This document shows positions 9,438-18,563 of a stretch of DNA of 58,173 nucleotides, piece after piece. Position numbers and translations under genes: made by a program. How positions within the stretch are numbered: the stretch's first letter is position 1; every line of letters starts with the position of its first letter. The DNA is taken from the NCBI GenBank assembly GCA_937876195.1, contig CALEIK010000038.1:1-58173 (forward strand). Direction: 5' to 3'. The notes under the pieces are model-generated. The model was not told where the DNA came from and did not search any database. It saw only the letters and a list, made by a program, of their open reading frames with translations. Origin of the DNA: an uncultured Flavobacteriales bacterium. GTDB lineage: Bacteria; Bacteroidota; Bacteroidia; Flavobacteriales_D; Crocinitomicaceae.

Positions 9438-10837
9438 TCAGTTTTATCCTTAATTACTTGCGCCAACATTTCGGCTTCCACCACCACTTTTCCATTTACA
9501 TATCCAGCTCCACCCATGTTCACCAATCCTCTTCTGATGGGTGAAAGTAATTTCAATTCAAACGCGATTGTATCTCCAGGGAGTACTTTTTGCTTGAACT
9601 TAACATTGTCAATTTTCATGAAATAGGTTGAATACAAATGAGGCTCATCCACTTTGCTCAGTGCGAAAATCCCACCTACTTGTGCCATCGCTTCAATTTG
9701 TAAAACCCCTGGGAAAACTGGATTTCCAGGAAAGTGTCCTTGAAAAATCGGTTCGTTCATTGTGATGTTTTTCACACCCAAGATCGATTCATCTTTGATC
9801 TCCATGATCTTGTCGACCATCAAAAATGGGAAACGGTGAGGCAACATTTTTTCAATGTCGTTGATATTGTAAAGCGGTTCTTTTGTTAAATCGAATTTCT
9901 TTGCCGCTTTGCTTTTATTTTTCATGTACTCCTTCAACACTTTCGCAAAACGTACATTTCCAGAGTGACCTGGACGAGCTCCCAAAATATGCGCTTTAAT
10001 TGGTTTTCCAATCAACGCTAAATCGCCTACAATATCTAATAGTTTATGTCGCGCTGGTTCATTTTCATATTGCAACTTGGTGCTATTCAGTACTCCAATT
10101 CCATCGATCGTAATCTCCAAGTGCTCCTTTCCGAGTAATTTCGCCAGACGGTCCAGCTCCTCTTTACCAACATCTTCGCGCTCTACAAGAACAATGGCGT
10201 TATCCAAGTCTCCACCTTTGATTAAATTATTTTTTGCAAGAAACTCCAATTCACGCAAGAACACAAATGTTCTGCACTTTGCAATTTCACCCTTGAACTC
10301 ACCGATGTTATACATGGAGGCATGTTGCGTTCCCAGCACTGGTGATTTATAATCTACCATCACTGTAATTCGGTAGTGTACATCAGGAACAGCTAAAAAT
10401 TCAATTCCTCTTTCAATATCTTCCCAAGCAATGTTTTCATCTAATTCAAGATATTCACGCTCTGCTGTTTGATCTTGGTAACCCGCTTTTTCGATTGCAT
10501 TGACAAAAAGCAATGAACTTCCGTCCATGATAGGTACTTCAGGTCCATCCAAACGAATCAATGCGTTATCGACTTGACAACCGTACAATGCGGCTAAAAT
10601 ATGTTCTGTGGTATACACACGTGCGCCGTTTTGCTCTAGAGTTGTACCTCTATCAGTCGCAACGACTAAATCACAATCAGCATTTATCGTTGGTTCACCT
10701 TCAATATCTATCCGTTGAAATTTGTATCCGTGGTTATCAGGTGCAGGTAGAATTTCCACATTTACCAATTCTCCAGTATGTAATCCAACTCCTGAAAGCT
10801 TCACAGCTTCCTTTAAGGTTCTTTGCTTTTCAGCCAT
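9434..10837 (-). CDS. lpxC-fabZ: Bifunctional LpxC deacetylase / FabZ 3-hydroxyacyl-ACP dehydratase
   Basis: A natural fusion of 467 residues. Residues 1 to about 300 are LpxC, the zinc deacetylase of the committed lipid A step, with LSGVGLHTGE, TTEHILAALYG (zinc histidine), LDGPEVPIMDGSS, and HKLLDIVGDL plus ARPGHSGN near the end. From about residue 325 follows FabZ, a hotdog-fold dehydratase of fatty acid synthesis, with MLPHRFPFLMVDK and the catalytic GHFPGNPVFPGVLQIEAMAQ. This fusion is characteristic of Bacteroidota and ties the supply of 3-hydroxyacyl-ACP to its use in lipid A. The gene lies five bases after lpxD and overlaps lpxA by four. Confidence 0.97.
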   Translation of the reverse strand: MAEKQRTLKEAVKLSGVGLHTGELVNVEILPAPDNHGYKFQRIDIEGEPTINADCDLVVATDRGTTLEQNGARVYTTEHILAALYGCQVDNALIRLDGPEVPIMDGSSLLFVNAIEKAGYQDQTAEREYLELDENIAWEDIERGIEFLAVPDVHYRITVMVDYKSPVLGTQHASMYNIGEFKGEIAKCRTFVFLRELEFLAKNNLIKGGDLDNAIVLVEREDVGKEELDRLAKLLGKEHLEITIDGIGVLNSTKLQYENEPARHKLLDIVGDLALIGKPIKAHILGARPGHSGNVRFAKVLKEYMKNKSKAAKKFDLTKEPLYNINDIEKMLPHRFPFLMVDKIMEIKDESILGVKNITMNEPIFQGHFPGNPVFPGVLQIEAMAQVGGIFALSKVDEPHLYSTYFMKIDNVKFKQKVLPGDTIAFELKLLSPIRRGLVNMGGAGYVNGKVVVEAEMLAQVIKDKTE

Positions 10838-10842
10838 TCTAT

Positions 10843-11880
10843 CTATTTTGTTAAGTCTTTAATTTTATCCTCTAAATCCTGCAATCTAGTCAAAATTCGA
10901 GGTAATCTTCTAAAACCGAGGTAGGATTTTTTATACTCTTCACTATCAAAAGCTGGAGAACCCATTAATTTAGTATCGTCCTTTATATCGCCAGCAGCAC
11001 CTGATTGAGCGGCAATCATCACGCGATCACCTACTTTCATATGACCAGCGAGTCCTACTTGTCCACCAAGCATGACATTCTTTCCAATTTTGGTAGAACC
11101 TGCAATTCCAACTTGCGCCGCCATGGCAGAGTTTGATCCCACCTCCACATTGTGTGCAATTTGAACCAGGTTGTCAATTTTCGCACCTTTTCGAATGATC
11201 GTACTTCCCATGGTTGCTCTGTCAATTGTTGAGTTCGCTCCAATATCCACATTGTCCTCAAGGATTACATTGCCGATTTGTGGAATCTTTTGAAATTCTC
11301 CTTTTTCATCTGGGGCAAAACCAAATCCGTCGGCTCCGATGACTGCACCAGAATGAATGACACAATTTTTACCGATGATACAATCTCTGTAAATCGTTGC
11401 TCCTGGATACACTGTTGTACCTTCTCCAATCTTCACTCCCTTCCCTATTGTAACGTTGGGATAAATAGCTACTTTGCTTCCGATTTCCACATCCTCTGCG
11501 ATGTAGGCAAAGGCGCCAATATAGACATCCTCACCTAACTTGGAAGAATCATGAATAAATGATGGTTGTTCTATCCGAGGCTCTTCCTTTGTCATTGAAT
11601 CATACACATCCAACAACTTTGCAAAGCACGAATACGCATCCTCTACACGAATGAGCGTTAAACTGCTGGGCAATTCCTTCGATGCAGCAAAGGTATTGTT
11701 CACGATACATACACTTGATTGCGTCGTATAAATGTATTCTTCGTATTTCGGATTTGATAAAAAAGACAACGCTCCTACAAAGCCCTCTTCAATTTTTGCT
11801 AGAGAATGAACTTCGGCAGAAGGGTTCCCTTCCACTTTTCCATTTAACATTGTCGCAATCTGCTCAGCAAAAAATTTCAT
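10843..11880 (-). CDS. lpxD: UDP-3-O-(3-hydroxyacyl)glucosamine N-acyltransferase LpxD
   Basis: Third lipid A enzyme, N-acylating UDP-3-O-acyl-GlcN. The 345-residue protein has the N-terminal uridine-binding domain (residues 1-100, SLAKIEEGFVGALSFLSNPKYEEY) followed by hexapeptide repeats (GAFAYIAEDVEIG, VTIGKGVKIGEGTTVYPGA), the catalytic-region motif NLVQIAHNVEVG and a C-terminal helix. It is the first gene of the minus-strand operon lpxD / lpxC-fabZ / lpxA / RlmD-like / cinA. A 238-base gap separates it from the next gene upstream. Within that gap the minus strand reads TATTTTTG at 12028-12035, a possible -7 promoter element. Confidence 0.97.
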   Translation of the reverse strand: MKFFAEQIATMLNGKVEGNPSAEVHSLAKIEEGFVGALSFLSNPKYEEYIYTTQSSVCIVNNTFAASKELPSSLTLIRVEDAYSCFAKLLDVYDSMTKEEPRIEQPSFIHDSSKLGEDVYIGAFAYIAEDVEIGSKVAIYPNVTIGKGVKIGEGTTVYPGATIYRDCIIGKNCVIHSGAVIGADGFGFAPDEKGEFQKIPQIGNVILEDNVDIGANSTIDRATMGSTIIRKGAKIDNLVQIAHNVEVGSNSAMAAQVGIAGSTKIGKNVMLGGQVGLAGHMKVGDRVMIAAQSGAAGDIKDDTKLMGSPAFDSEEYKKSYLGFRRLPRILTRLQDLEDKIKDLTK

Positions 11881-12118
11881 ATGTCTGTAATTTATTCCTA
11901 GTCTAATTTGTTTTTAAATTGTAGTCATGATTGCATACGCAATTGACTTTTAATGGTCATATGCATTCGCCATTTAAAATAATCATTCATGATGGTGACG
12001 TTTTAGGTCATGGCTTAATTCATAACTCAAAAATATAAAAACAAACCTGTATTGACACCATGTACCCTTTCTTTTATTAACATCAAACGGGTAATAATTC
12101 TATTTATTTGCATCCCTA

Positions 12119-12805
12119 CTAATCCTCAGAGCAGTTCTCTATATTCGGAGAATAGAATGATATGACGTTGAGTTTGTTCTTATACCAAATCATTTTTGCT
12201 CCTATTACATCACCGTTCTTTGTGAAATGAATGTAATGCTCAGGTTTTGGCTTGACGTCAAGATGTGTTCTTTCAAAGTCAATTTTACCAGTGGATTTAA
12301 TCAATTTCAATATTTTTTTTGGCTCGATCAATCCAAGTTTCTCCTGCTGACAAGTGACCAAGTCCGTGGTGTCTGGAAAAACAAGATTGTCGTCCATTGG
12401 ATAGTGAATTATCGTTCCCTCTCCTTTGGTTGTTCCGCTAATCACAGCGTTCTTTTCTCTGATCTGTACTTCGGAAATAAAACTTTCGTACGGCAAAGTG
12501 AAGGCGTACTTTATGTCATCTTTCTCAATAATGTATATTTTAGAGGCGTTGTCTTTATCACTTTCATTGAAGTACACTTCTCCGTCGTTCAATGCATTGA
12601 CAATGTCATCCATCGTTATTTTCTTTGCCTTCAAAACTGCGTTGGTACTGTCAGATACGACAATCAGTCGATCTAGAATTGCGTTTTTTACACGGTTGGA
12701 AGGAAGCCACGAACAACCTCTATTCTGAAAAAAGAAAAAGACAAAAATCAATCCTATCCCAAAACCAATTCCATAAAATTTTAATCGTTTAATGAACGTA
12801 CTCAT
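12119..12805 (-). CDS. Membrane-anchored protein, possibly DUF4258 family
   Basis: A 228-residue protein of unknown role. One hydrophobic segment near the N-terminus (FYGIGFGIGLIFVFFFFQ) suggests an inner-membrane anchor with a periplasmic body. The pattern after it (SNRVKNAILDRLIVVSDS, then short beta-rich segments) resembles flavobacterial proteins labelled DUF4258, which is recollection rather than a search result. The ATG at 12805 is preferred over a TTG three codons upstream. The next gene upstream, trxA, has its own terminator between them, so this gene is probably transcribed separately. Confidence 0.72.
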   Translation of the reverse strand: MSTFIKRLKFYGIGFGIGLIFVFFFFQNRGCSWLPSNRVKNAILDRLIVVSDSTNAVLKAKKITMDDIVNALNDGEVYFNESDKDNASKIYIIEKDDIKYAFTLPYESFISEVQIREKNAVISGTTKGEGTIIHYPMDDNLVFPDTTDLVTCQQEKLGLIEPKKILKLIKSTGKIDFERTHLDVKPKPEHYIHFTKNGDVIGAKMIWYKNKLNVISFYSPNIENCSED

Positions 12806-12843
12806 ATGTTGCAACTATTTTTGGCGAAGATAGTACTAAAACC

Positions 12844-12872
12844 AAAAAGCCCCTCTAAAATTTAGAAGGGCC
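12844..12872 (-). terminator. Rho-independent terminator of trxA
   Basis: On the minus strand the hairpin GGCCCTTCTAAA / TTTAGAGGGGC is followed directly by TTTTTGGTTTT. It lies about 25 bases after the trxA stop codon. Confidence 0.9.
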
Positions 12873-12896
12873 TTGACAATTTAATTGAATTTCAAT

Positions 12897-13214
<318 letters not shown>

Positions 13215-13316
13215 AATTCTTATTTTTATTTGTGTTAACTACCTCGAAAGGTCTTAAATTTAATGTTAATCTCCTAAAGTCAATAATTTTGCCAGACTTA
13301 ATTTAGCGTCAATTTG

Positions 13317-13718
13317 TCATGCTGGATGAAATACACGCATTTTCTTGCAGATTTTCTGATTATCCGTCCTTAAACAATAGAAGTAAGTTCCGTTCTTCAA
13401 TACCGATGAATCGAACCTTACGATATTCCCTCCAATTTTACAATCTAGCGTAGCGATATCCATCAAATCGTTCATGTTTTCATCCTGCAAAAACAAGGTG
13501 ACAGACTTTTCCTTTTCAGAGGTGAAATAAAATGGCAACTCACCAGTAACGGGATCCATTTCCAAACTTTCCAGCGCGCAGTAATCTTCCTTTTTGAAAT
13601 CACCTTTACTCAAGCGCACCAATAACTTTTTGTAAGCAATAACTAAAACAAGAACGACAATGGACACCCACAGCATTCCCATTATTACATCAATCCAAGA
13701 AAATCCTACCAATATCAT
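13317..13718 (-). CDS. Single-pass membrane protein of unknown function
   Basis: A 133-residue protein with one N-terminal hydrophobic stretch (WIDVIMGMLWVSIVVLVLVIAYKK would span the membrane) and a beta-rich soluble tail that includes GELPFYFTSEKEK, LFLQDENMNDLMDI and LKNGTYFYCLRTDNQKICKKMRVF. The tail resembles the short C-terminal beta modules of Bacteroidota extracytoplasmic proteins, but no family is recognised. It follows the DUF493 gene by two bases and ends the minus-strand run that starts with the TerC-like gene. Confidence 0.75.
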   Translation of the reverse strand: MILVGFSWIDVIMGMLWVSIVVLVLVIAYKKLLVRLSKGDFKKEDYCALESLEMDPVTGELPFYFTSEKEKSVTLFLQDENMNDLMDIATLDCKIGGNIVRFDSSVLKNGTYFYCLRTDNQKICKKMRVFHPA

Positions 13719-13720
13719 AA

Positions 13721-13990
13721 TTACAAAGTTATTACGCCGTCGACTTTTGCCGCTCTTTTATATTTATCAATGATTGAATCTACGTCCATCATCATCTCCT
13801 TCACGCTCACGCTCATATACTTTCCAGTTTTTGAAGGTTGATAATGCAAGTCAGTGCCGTCATCAAATAAAGCTGTCAAGATTGCTATTTTCTCGGACTC
13901 ATTAGGCGCAATAAACTTGAATAAGTATACATTCGGCCATTCAAGTAATTCCAATTGCTCGCGAAGTTTTGCATACAGATCTTCAGACAT
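13721..13990 (-). CDS. DUF493 family protein (YbeD-like)
   Basis: An 89-residue protein starting MSEDLYAKLREQLELLEWPNVYLFKFIAPN, with the DUF493 pattern of an ACT-like fold (YQPSKTGKYMSVSVKEMMMDVDSIIDKYKRA). The family is small, cytoplasmic and of uncertain role. E. coli YbeD sits near lipoate genes, but there is no such context here. The ATG at 13990 overlaps the end of the upstream gene by eight bases, which supports it over an in-frame start 14 codons upstream and indicates coupled translation. Confidence 0.82.
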   Translation of the reverse strand: MSEDLYAKLREQLELLEWPNVYLFKFIAPNESEKIAILTALFDDGTDLHYQPSKTGKYMSVSVKEMMMDVDSIIDKYKRAAKVDGVITL

Positions 13991-14564
13991 CGTTTTCCAA
14001 TTTGAGCCACAAAGATAATCGATTTGCTTCAAGCATTAGTGGACTATCCGTTAACAAATGTTGTAAATCATCAAAAGTACTGAATCCTAACTGCTCAAAC
14101 TTAGTGATTTCATCCAACAAAAACATCGCATCTGGTTCGTTTGAAACCTTTACACCTGCATCAGGACTAATGACATTCAGTTTCCATTTTTTGGCATAAG
14201 TCATTGTGATTTCAATCCATTGCTTCAAGAAAAAACGCATTTCTTCAACACTTAGCGCCCTGTTTAACTGCAGCTTAATGGTATTCTTATTCAATTCATG
14301 CAGAGAAAAAACTTCCTTGATGTTCTCGGAGGCATACGGCTGAAGCTGAATTTCATTCGGATGAAATGGTTCAACTTCTCCACCGAAATAACGAAACGCA
14401 TCTTCGATCTTTTGCATTTTATCGAGTCGGGAGGAAATAACTTTTGAAACTGGCATCCGCGGTAAGAAAAACTGCTTTTGTTCAAACAATTTTTCTTCAA
14501 AGATTTCATCTAAATCATCTTCGTCAGAAAAAGGTAAATACAGTCTCGCTTCGGATTCTGTCAT
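13983..14564 (-). CDS. Hypothetical acidic protein
   Basis: A 193-residue protein with no signal peptide or membrane segment. It is acidic at the N-terminus (FSDEDDLDEIFEEKLFEQKQFFLPRMPVSKVISSRLDKM), with predicted helices after residue 60. I do not recognise a family. It begins one base after the TerC-like gene ends and overlaps the DUF493 gene by eight bases, so the three form one translationally linked unit. The conserved-looking FFLPRMPVSKVI segment would be the best probe for homologues. Confidence 0.78.
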   Translation of the reverse strand: MTESEARLYLPFSDEDDLDEIFEEKLFEQKQFFLPRMPVSKVISSRLDKMQKIEDAFRYFGGEVEPFHPNEIQLQPYASENIKEVFSLHELNKNTIKLQLNRALSVEEMRFFLKQWIEITMTYAKKWKLNVISPDAGVKVSNEPDAMFLLDEITKFEQLGFSTFDDLQHLLTDSPLMLEANRLSLWLKLENDV

Positions 14565-15329
14565 TTATACTTCCTTTTCATTTCTGTTTTTTCGCATGCG
14601 TATATTCAAAAATTCCACCAACAAAGAGTACGCCATCGCAAAATAGATATATCCCTTAGGAATGTGTTGACCAAAGGCTTCTGCCACCAAGATTACCCCA
14701 ATTGTGACCAAAAACCCAAGCGCAATCATCTTAATCGTTGGTCGATTATTGATAAAATCACTAATTGGTTTTGCAAAAAGCATCATTACTATCATAGAGA
14801 TAATAACGGCAGCATAAATGATAATCAATGGGTCGTGTCCCGTCTCCTTTTGCAGATTATTGGTCATACCGATAGCAGTGATAATCGAATCAAAGCTAAA
14901 CACAATATCAATTAAAATAATCTGCATGATAATCGCTCTTAATTTGTTCTTTTTTGGACCGGTTTCGATTTCATGACCTCGGATGACATTGTGCATTTCA
15001 ATAGTGCTCTTATAAATCAAAAACAATCCACCTAGTAAAAGCACTAAACTTTGTAATGAGAAATCCTTGAGCATTTCAATTTCTGTGTCCGGAAAAAAGG
15101 CAGTTGTCATTTTCATGATCCAAGCCACAAAAGCCAGCAGCACGAGCCTCACCGCCAACGCTAGTCCCAAACCAAGGTTTCTTGCTTTACGCTGCTCAAC
15201 CTTTGGCAATTTGTCCGTGACAATCGAAATGAAAATGATATTATCAATTCCCAGAACGATTTCCAGCGCAGCCAAAATCAAGAAGTAGGTAAACCCAACC
15301 CACGTAAATAATGCCTCAAAAAATTCCAT
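14565..15329 (-). CDS. TerC family integral membrane protein
   Basis: A 254-residue polytopic membrane protein. The TerC hallmarks are present: AALEIVLGIDNIIFISIVTDKLP near the N-terminus and the second half IILIDIVFSFDSIITAIGMTN, each with the acidic residue in a membrane helix. Seven or so hydrophobic helices follow the family pattern. TerC proteins act in metal-ion (manganese) handling during protein secretion in several bacteria, and their tellurite link is indirect. No tellurite operon is present. A minus-strand TACATTTG at 15362-15369 may be its promoter element. Confidence 0.93.
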   Translation of the reverse strand: MEFFEALFTWVGFTYFLILAALEIVLGIDNIIFISIVTDKLPKVEQRKARNLGLGLALAVRLVLLAFVAWIMKMTTAFFPDTEIEMLKDFSLQSLVLLLGGLFLIYKSTIEMHNVIRGHEIETGPKKNKLRAIIMQIILIDIVFSFDSIITAIGMTNNLQKETGHDPLIIIYAAVIISMIVMMLFAKPISDFINNRPTIKMIALGFLVTIGVILVAEAFGQHIPKGYIYFAMAYSLLVEFLNIRMRKNRNEKEV

Positions 15330-15361
15330 AAAGTTTAATTAAATGAATGTAGAATATTTGT

Positions 15362-15369
15362 CAAATGTA
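15362..15369 (-). promoter_or_regulatory. Possible -7 element (TACATTTG) for the TerC-like gene
   Basis: Matches the Bacteroidota -7 consensus TAnnTTTG on the minus strand, about 33 bases before the TerC-like start. No clear -33 TTTG is seen at the right distance, so the call is weak. Confidence 0.35.
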
Positions 15370-15378
15370 CACAAGAAA

Positions 15379-17073
15379 TCAAGAATTTGTGAGTCGATCA
15401 AAGAATTTTTGAAGCACACGATGATTTACCTCTGAAGGCGTGAAAATTTCGAGTAGTTTCGGGCGACTTGCTACTGAGAAATGAAAGAATTGCTCCATCT
15501 CGTTCTCAATTGCCTCAACTGATTCAGCCTTAGTATATTCCACGCCAAATGTCTTGCACAAATATTCGGCAGAAAAAGTATGCTTGGCTTCAAAATATTT
15601 CTCAAGTTGCTCAGTCGATGCTGGTCCTTCAATTATTTTAAAAATTCCGCCACCACCGTTGTTAATAATGATGATTCTCAGATTGGAAGGGAGGTGATTA
15701 CTCCACAACGCATTGCTGTCGTAAAAAAATGAAACATCGCCCGTGATTAATACGTTGCATTTGTCAGGCGACATTAAAGCGACGCCACATGCCGTACTGG
15801 TGCAACCATCAATTCCACTGGTTCCCCGGTTGGAAAAATAATGGATCGAGGAAATTGGATCAAACAACTGGCAATAGCGAACCACAGAGCTGTTTCCCAT
15901 GTGCAAAGATGCGTTTTCTGGAATGTAATCCAAAACTGTTTCAAAAGCACGAAGATCTGAATATGGCAAGGTATCAATAAAATCTACCAATCGCTCTTGC
16001 GCGATGAAATCTCGCTGCTTCCATTTAGAACCAAAAGTGCAATCTGTCAATGAACCATTTACTTCGAGTAGTTGCTGCACAAAATAAGTCGATTTGACTT
16101 GAAAAGTATTCGTTAGTGCTCTGTAAGTGTCCATTTGAGGGAAATCATACCCTATCTTCCAGTGTACTTTGATATCAGAGTTTCGTAAAAATTTCTTGAT
16201 GCGTTTTGAAACAACTGCACCACCAATAGTTATCAATACATCTGGCTGAAAATCGACCAATTCGGTTTTGTTGATTGTCTGCAAGGTACGGTCAATACAG
16301 TGCACAAATTTGGGATGGACTAAATTCGATGTGTTTTCAACTAAAATTGCGACCGATGGATTATTGGCCAGCTCAATCAATGCCAATTGCAATGCGCTAT
16401 CCTTGATATGTTGCCCACAGAGAATCAGTTTCTTTGAATCACTTGACCACAGTTGTTGCACCATCTTCAAGTCTTCTGCACTCAATTGATCCTGAACTTC
16501 ATTTTTCACTTCCACTGGACCTGGTGTATACTCAACCGATACTGTTTGATACAGAGGTTCGCTTAGCGGGACATTGAAATGAATTGGGCCTTTCCAATTG
16601 CCCTTTCCTAGTGAAAATGCCTTTTGAACAGATGTTTTTAGTTCAGTTTCATCCTTTAAATCCTCATTGATAGTTGTTTCAAATCGAATGTGATTCTGAT
16701 AAACTCCTTTTTGTACAATGGTTTGTCCATCGCCATGATCTACCCATTCTTCAGGTCGATCGGCGGAAATAACGACCAATGGAATACATTGATAGTATGC
16801 TTCAGCAACAGCTGGATAATAATTCAACATGGCAGAACCTGAAGTACATGTTACTCCGACCGGAGCATTGAGTGCTTGCGCCATCCCCATCGCGTAAAAA
16901 GCGGCAGATCGCTCATCGTGAATAACAAATGTTTCAACTTCTGGATGTGCGTCGAAAGCAATGACCAACGGTGCGTTTCTAGATCCAGGAGAGCATACCA
17001 CATGGTGCATTCCCGCCTTGACACATTCATTCACAAAGGCAACTATCCCCGATTTACTTGTCGTTTGAATCAT
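15379..17073 (-). CDS. menD: MenD: 2-succinyl-5-enolpyruvyl-6-hydroxy-3-cyclohexene-1-carboxylate synthase
   Basis: Thiamine-diphosphate enzyme that joins isochorismate and 2-oxoglutarate in menaquinone synthesis. The 564-residue protein shows the pyrimidine-binding domain (VVCSPGSRNAPLVIAF, HDERSAAFYAMGMAQAL, CTSGSAMLNYYPAVAEA), a central domain, and the ThDP pyrophosphate domain (SNRGTSGIDGCTSTACG, ITGDVSFFYDSNAL, IIINNGGGGIF). It follows menF by nine bases and is the last of menI-menF-menD, implying synthesis through isochorismate rather than futalosine. Length is normal. Confidence 0.97.
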   Translation of the reverse strand: MIQTTSKSGIVAFVNECVKAGMHHVVCSPGSRNAPLVIAFDAHPEVETFVIHDERSAAFYAMGMAQALNAPVGVTCTSGSAMLNYYPAVAEAYYQCIPLVVISADRPEEWVDHGDGQTIVQKGVYQNHIRFETTINEDLKDETELKTSVQKAFSLGKGNWKGPIHFNVPLSEPLYQTVSVEYTPGPVEVKNEVQDQLSAEDLKMVQQLWSSDSKKLILCGQHIKDSALQLALIELANNPSVAILVENTSNLVHPKFVHCIDRTLQTINKTELVDFQPDVLITIGGAVVSKRIKKFLRNSDIKVHWKIGYDFPQMDTYRALTNTFQVKSTYFVQQLLEVNGSLTDCTFGSKWKQRDFIAQERLVDFIDTLPYSDLRAFETVLDYIPENASLHMGNSSVVRYCQLFDPISSIHYFSNRGTSGIDGCTSTACGVALMSPDKCNVLITGDVSFFYDSNALWSNHLPSNLRIIIINNGGGGIFKIIEGPASTEQLEKYFEAKHTFSAEYLCKTFGVEYTKAESVEAIENEMEQFFHFSVASRPKLLEIFTPSEVNHRVLQKFFDRLTNS

Positions 17074-17082
17074 GCTTCAAAT

Positions 17083-18039
17083 CTAGCGTTTTTGTAGCAC
17101 GTTGAGTATCGTTTCAGCCTTAATTTCCGTTTCGATCCATTCTTTTTCTATGTCAGAATCCGCAGTAAATCCTCCACCTACAAACAGATGAAGCTCCCTT
17201 TCTTCAATTTTAGCACAGCGTAGATTAACGTAGATATTTGAAGCTTCAGCACCGATGACACCAATAAATCCTGCGTACAGTTCACGTTGATGCGGTTCAA
17301 ACTGCTGAATCAATTCCAACGCCATTTCTTGAGGAAGTCCACTAACAGCTGGTGTAGGATGAAGTTCGTTTACCACCTGCGCAACTGAACAATTGTTCAA
17401 TTCAAACTCAAAAGAAGTACATAAATGCTTCACAGGTCCTGCAATCACTTCATGGACATCACTCTTGACGAATGATTGCAGTTTTAATAATTTCAGTTTA
17501 TCTTCAATAAACTGCTCTACGTACAATTGTTCTCGTTTCTCCTTTTCTCCCCAAGGAATTGTTGAATCGACATTCATTGTCCCCGCCAATGCCACGGTTG
17601 AGGCTGCATTATTCTCAGCATTCAACAAAATTTCTGGTGTAGCTCCGACCCATGTCCCAAATAATGGAGAAGAAATTAAGTAGACAAATGCATTTGGATA
17701 AGCCGCACATAGATTGTCAAACAAATTGGTAGGTTCAACAGCTTCGTGTACGGTCTTAACACGAGAAAATATAGCTTTCGAAATATTGTTCTTTCTTAGG
17801 GCGATTAAAAATTTGGTAGCCATATCGCAATATTGCGATTTGTCCATGGAAAAAATAGGCGCCGCCTTTTGGTCGATTATTGAATCAACCCCACCATCCA
17901 CAAATATATACTGTTGCTGTTTATCAAAGGATGAAACAACGAATCCGTGAACATTATCCAAAGAATTAACAAGAATAAAATTACCCGTGCGTTCTACTTT
18001 GTCTTTTTTCGGAATTCTATATTTAAGGACGGTACGCAA
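17083..18039 (-). CDS. menF: Isochorismate synthase MenF
   Basis: Chorismate-binding enzyme converting chorismate to isochorismate, the entry to menaquinone synthesis. The 318-residue protein has ALAGTMNVDSTIPWG, VIAGPVKHLCTSFEFEL, ELHPTPAVSGLPQEMALELI and the C-terminal LFVGGGFTADSDIEKEWIETE. An in-frame TAG (the menI stop) lies two codons upstream, so the TTG at 18039 is the first usable start. The N-terminus is therefore short, although the YRIP segment that opens the fold is still present. It lies three bases after menI and nine before menD. Confidence 0.93.
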   Translation of the reverse strand: MRTVLKYRIPKKDKVERTGNFILVNSLDNVHGFVVSSFDKQQQYIFVDGGVDSIIDQKAAPIFSMDKSQYCDMATKFLIALRKNNISKAIFSRVKTVHEAVEPTNLFDNLCAAYPNAFVYLISSPLFGTWVGATPEILLNAENNAASTVALAGTMNVDSTIPWGEKEKREQLYVEQFIEDKLKLLKLQSFVKSDVHEVIAGPVKHLCTSFEFELNNCSVAQVVNELHPTPAVSGLPQEMALELIQQFEPHQRELYAGFIGVIGAEASNIYVNLRCAKIEERELHLFVGGGFTADSDIEKEWIETEIKAETILNVLQKR

Positions 18040-18042
18040 TGA

Positions 18043-18462
18043 CTAGCGTTTTACGATCATTACCGTTAAACGACCTGTGCATACAAGACGATTGGAACCT
18101 TCCGTTCTAACTTCAGACTGCCAAACATGTGTTCGTTTTCCTGCGTGCACTATTTTCGCTGTTGCCGTAACATATCCCGTTCTAGCGGCACTAATGTGAT
18201 TGGCGTTAACTTCCAATCCAACTGGATGTTCGATGTTTAGATCCACCAACAAACTAGATCCGATGGAACCCAGACTTTCTATCAGAGCCACACTTGCGCC
18301 ACCGTGCAGCAACCCCATCGGTTGATGCGTTCTGTGATCGACAGGCATTCGTGCTGTAATAAAATCTGTTCCGACTTCAGTTACTTCAATACCTAGATGC
18401 GCAATCATTGTATTTTTATTGAATGCATTCACATCCTCAAGTGATATTTTCTTTAGCTCCAT
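18043..18462 (-). CDS. menI: Hotdog-fold thioesterase, MenI-like (DHNA-CoA hydrolase)
   Basis: A 139-residue hotdog thioesterase. It carries QPMGLLHGGASVALIESLGS, with the catalytic glutamate in the ESLGS helix, and GLEVNANHISAARTGYV. It resembles E. coli MenI/YdiI over its whole length. In this position it most likely releases 1,4-dihydroxy-2-naphthoate from its CoA ester for menaquinone. It is the first gene of menI-menF-menD and divergent from murB. A minus-strand TAAATTTG lies only four bases before its ATG, so the transcript may be leaderless. Confidence 0.88.
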   Translation of the reverse strand: MELKKISLEDVNAFNKNTMIAHLGIEVTEVGTDFITARMPVDHRTHQPMGLLHGGASVALIESLGSIGSSLLVDLNIEHPVGLEVNANHISAARTGYVTATAKIVHAGKRTHVWQSEVRTEGSNRLVCTGRLTVMIVKR

Positions 18463-18466
18463 GACA

Positions 18467-18496
18467 CAAATTTACGTGCATTCATCAAATTAGCAA
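18467..18496 (-). promoter_or_regulatory. Candidate promoter of menI-menF-menD
   Basis: On the minus strand TTG (18494-18496), a 19-base gap, and TAAATTTG (18467-18474) fit the Bacteroidota -33/-7 pattern. Transcription would start at or next to the menI ATG. Confidence 0.5.
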
Positions 18497-18551
18497 CAAT
18501 CGAACGTTGAAGTTTATTTGAAAACATCTGTGCAGCATTTCATAGATTGAC

Positions 18552-18559
18552 TAATTTTG
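18552..18559 (+). promoter_or_regulatory. Candidate -7 element of murB (TAATTTTG)
   Basis: TAATTTTG ends four bases before the murB ATG. Upstream, TCTG at 18527-18530 sits 21 bases away as a near match to the -33 TTTG. If used, the murB transcript has almost no leader. Confidence 0.5.
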
Positions 18560-18563
18560 AACA

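Noticed and set aside
10100..10854. Plus-strand open frames over lpxC-fabZ
   Set aside because: Shadows of a strongly supported minus-strand gene; no family resemblance.
5978..11880. cinA as sign of a natural-competence locus
   Set aside because: No com genes are present; CinA is a general NMN deamidase-type protein and is the tail of the lipid A operon here.
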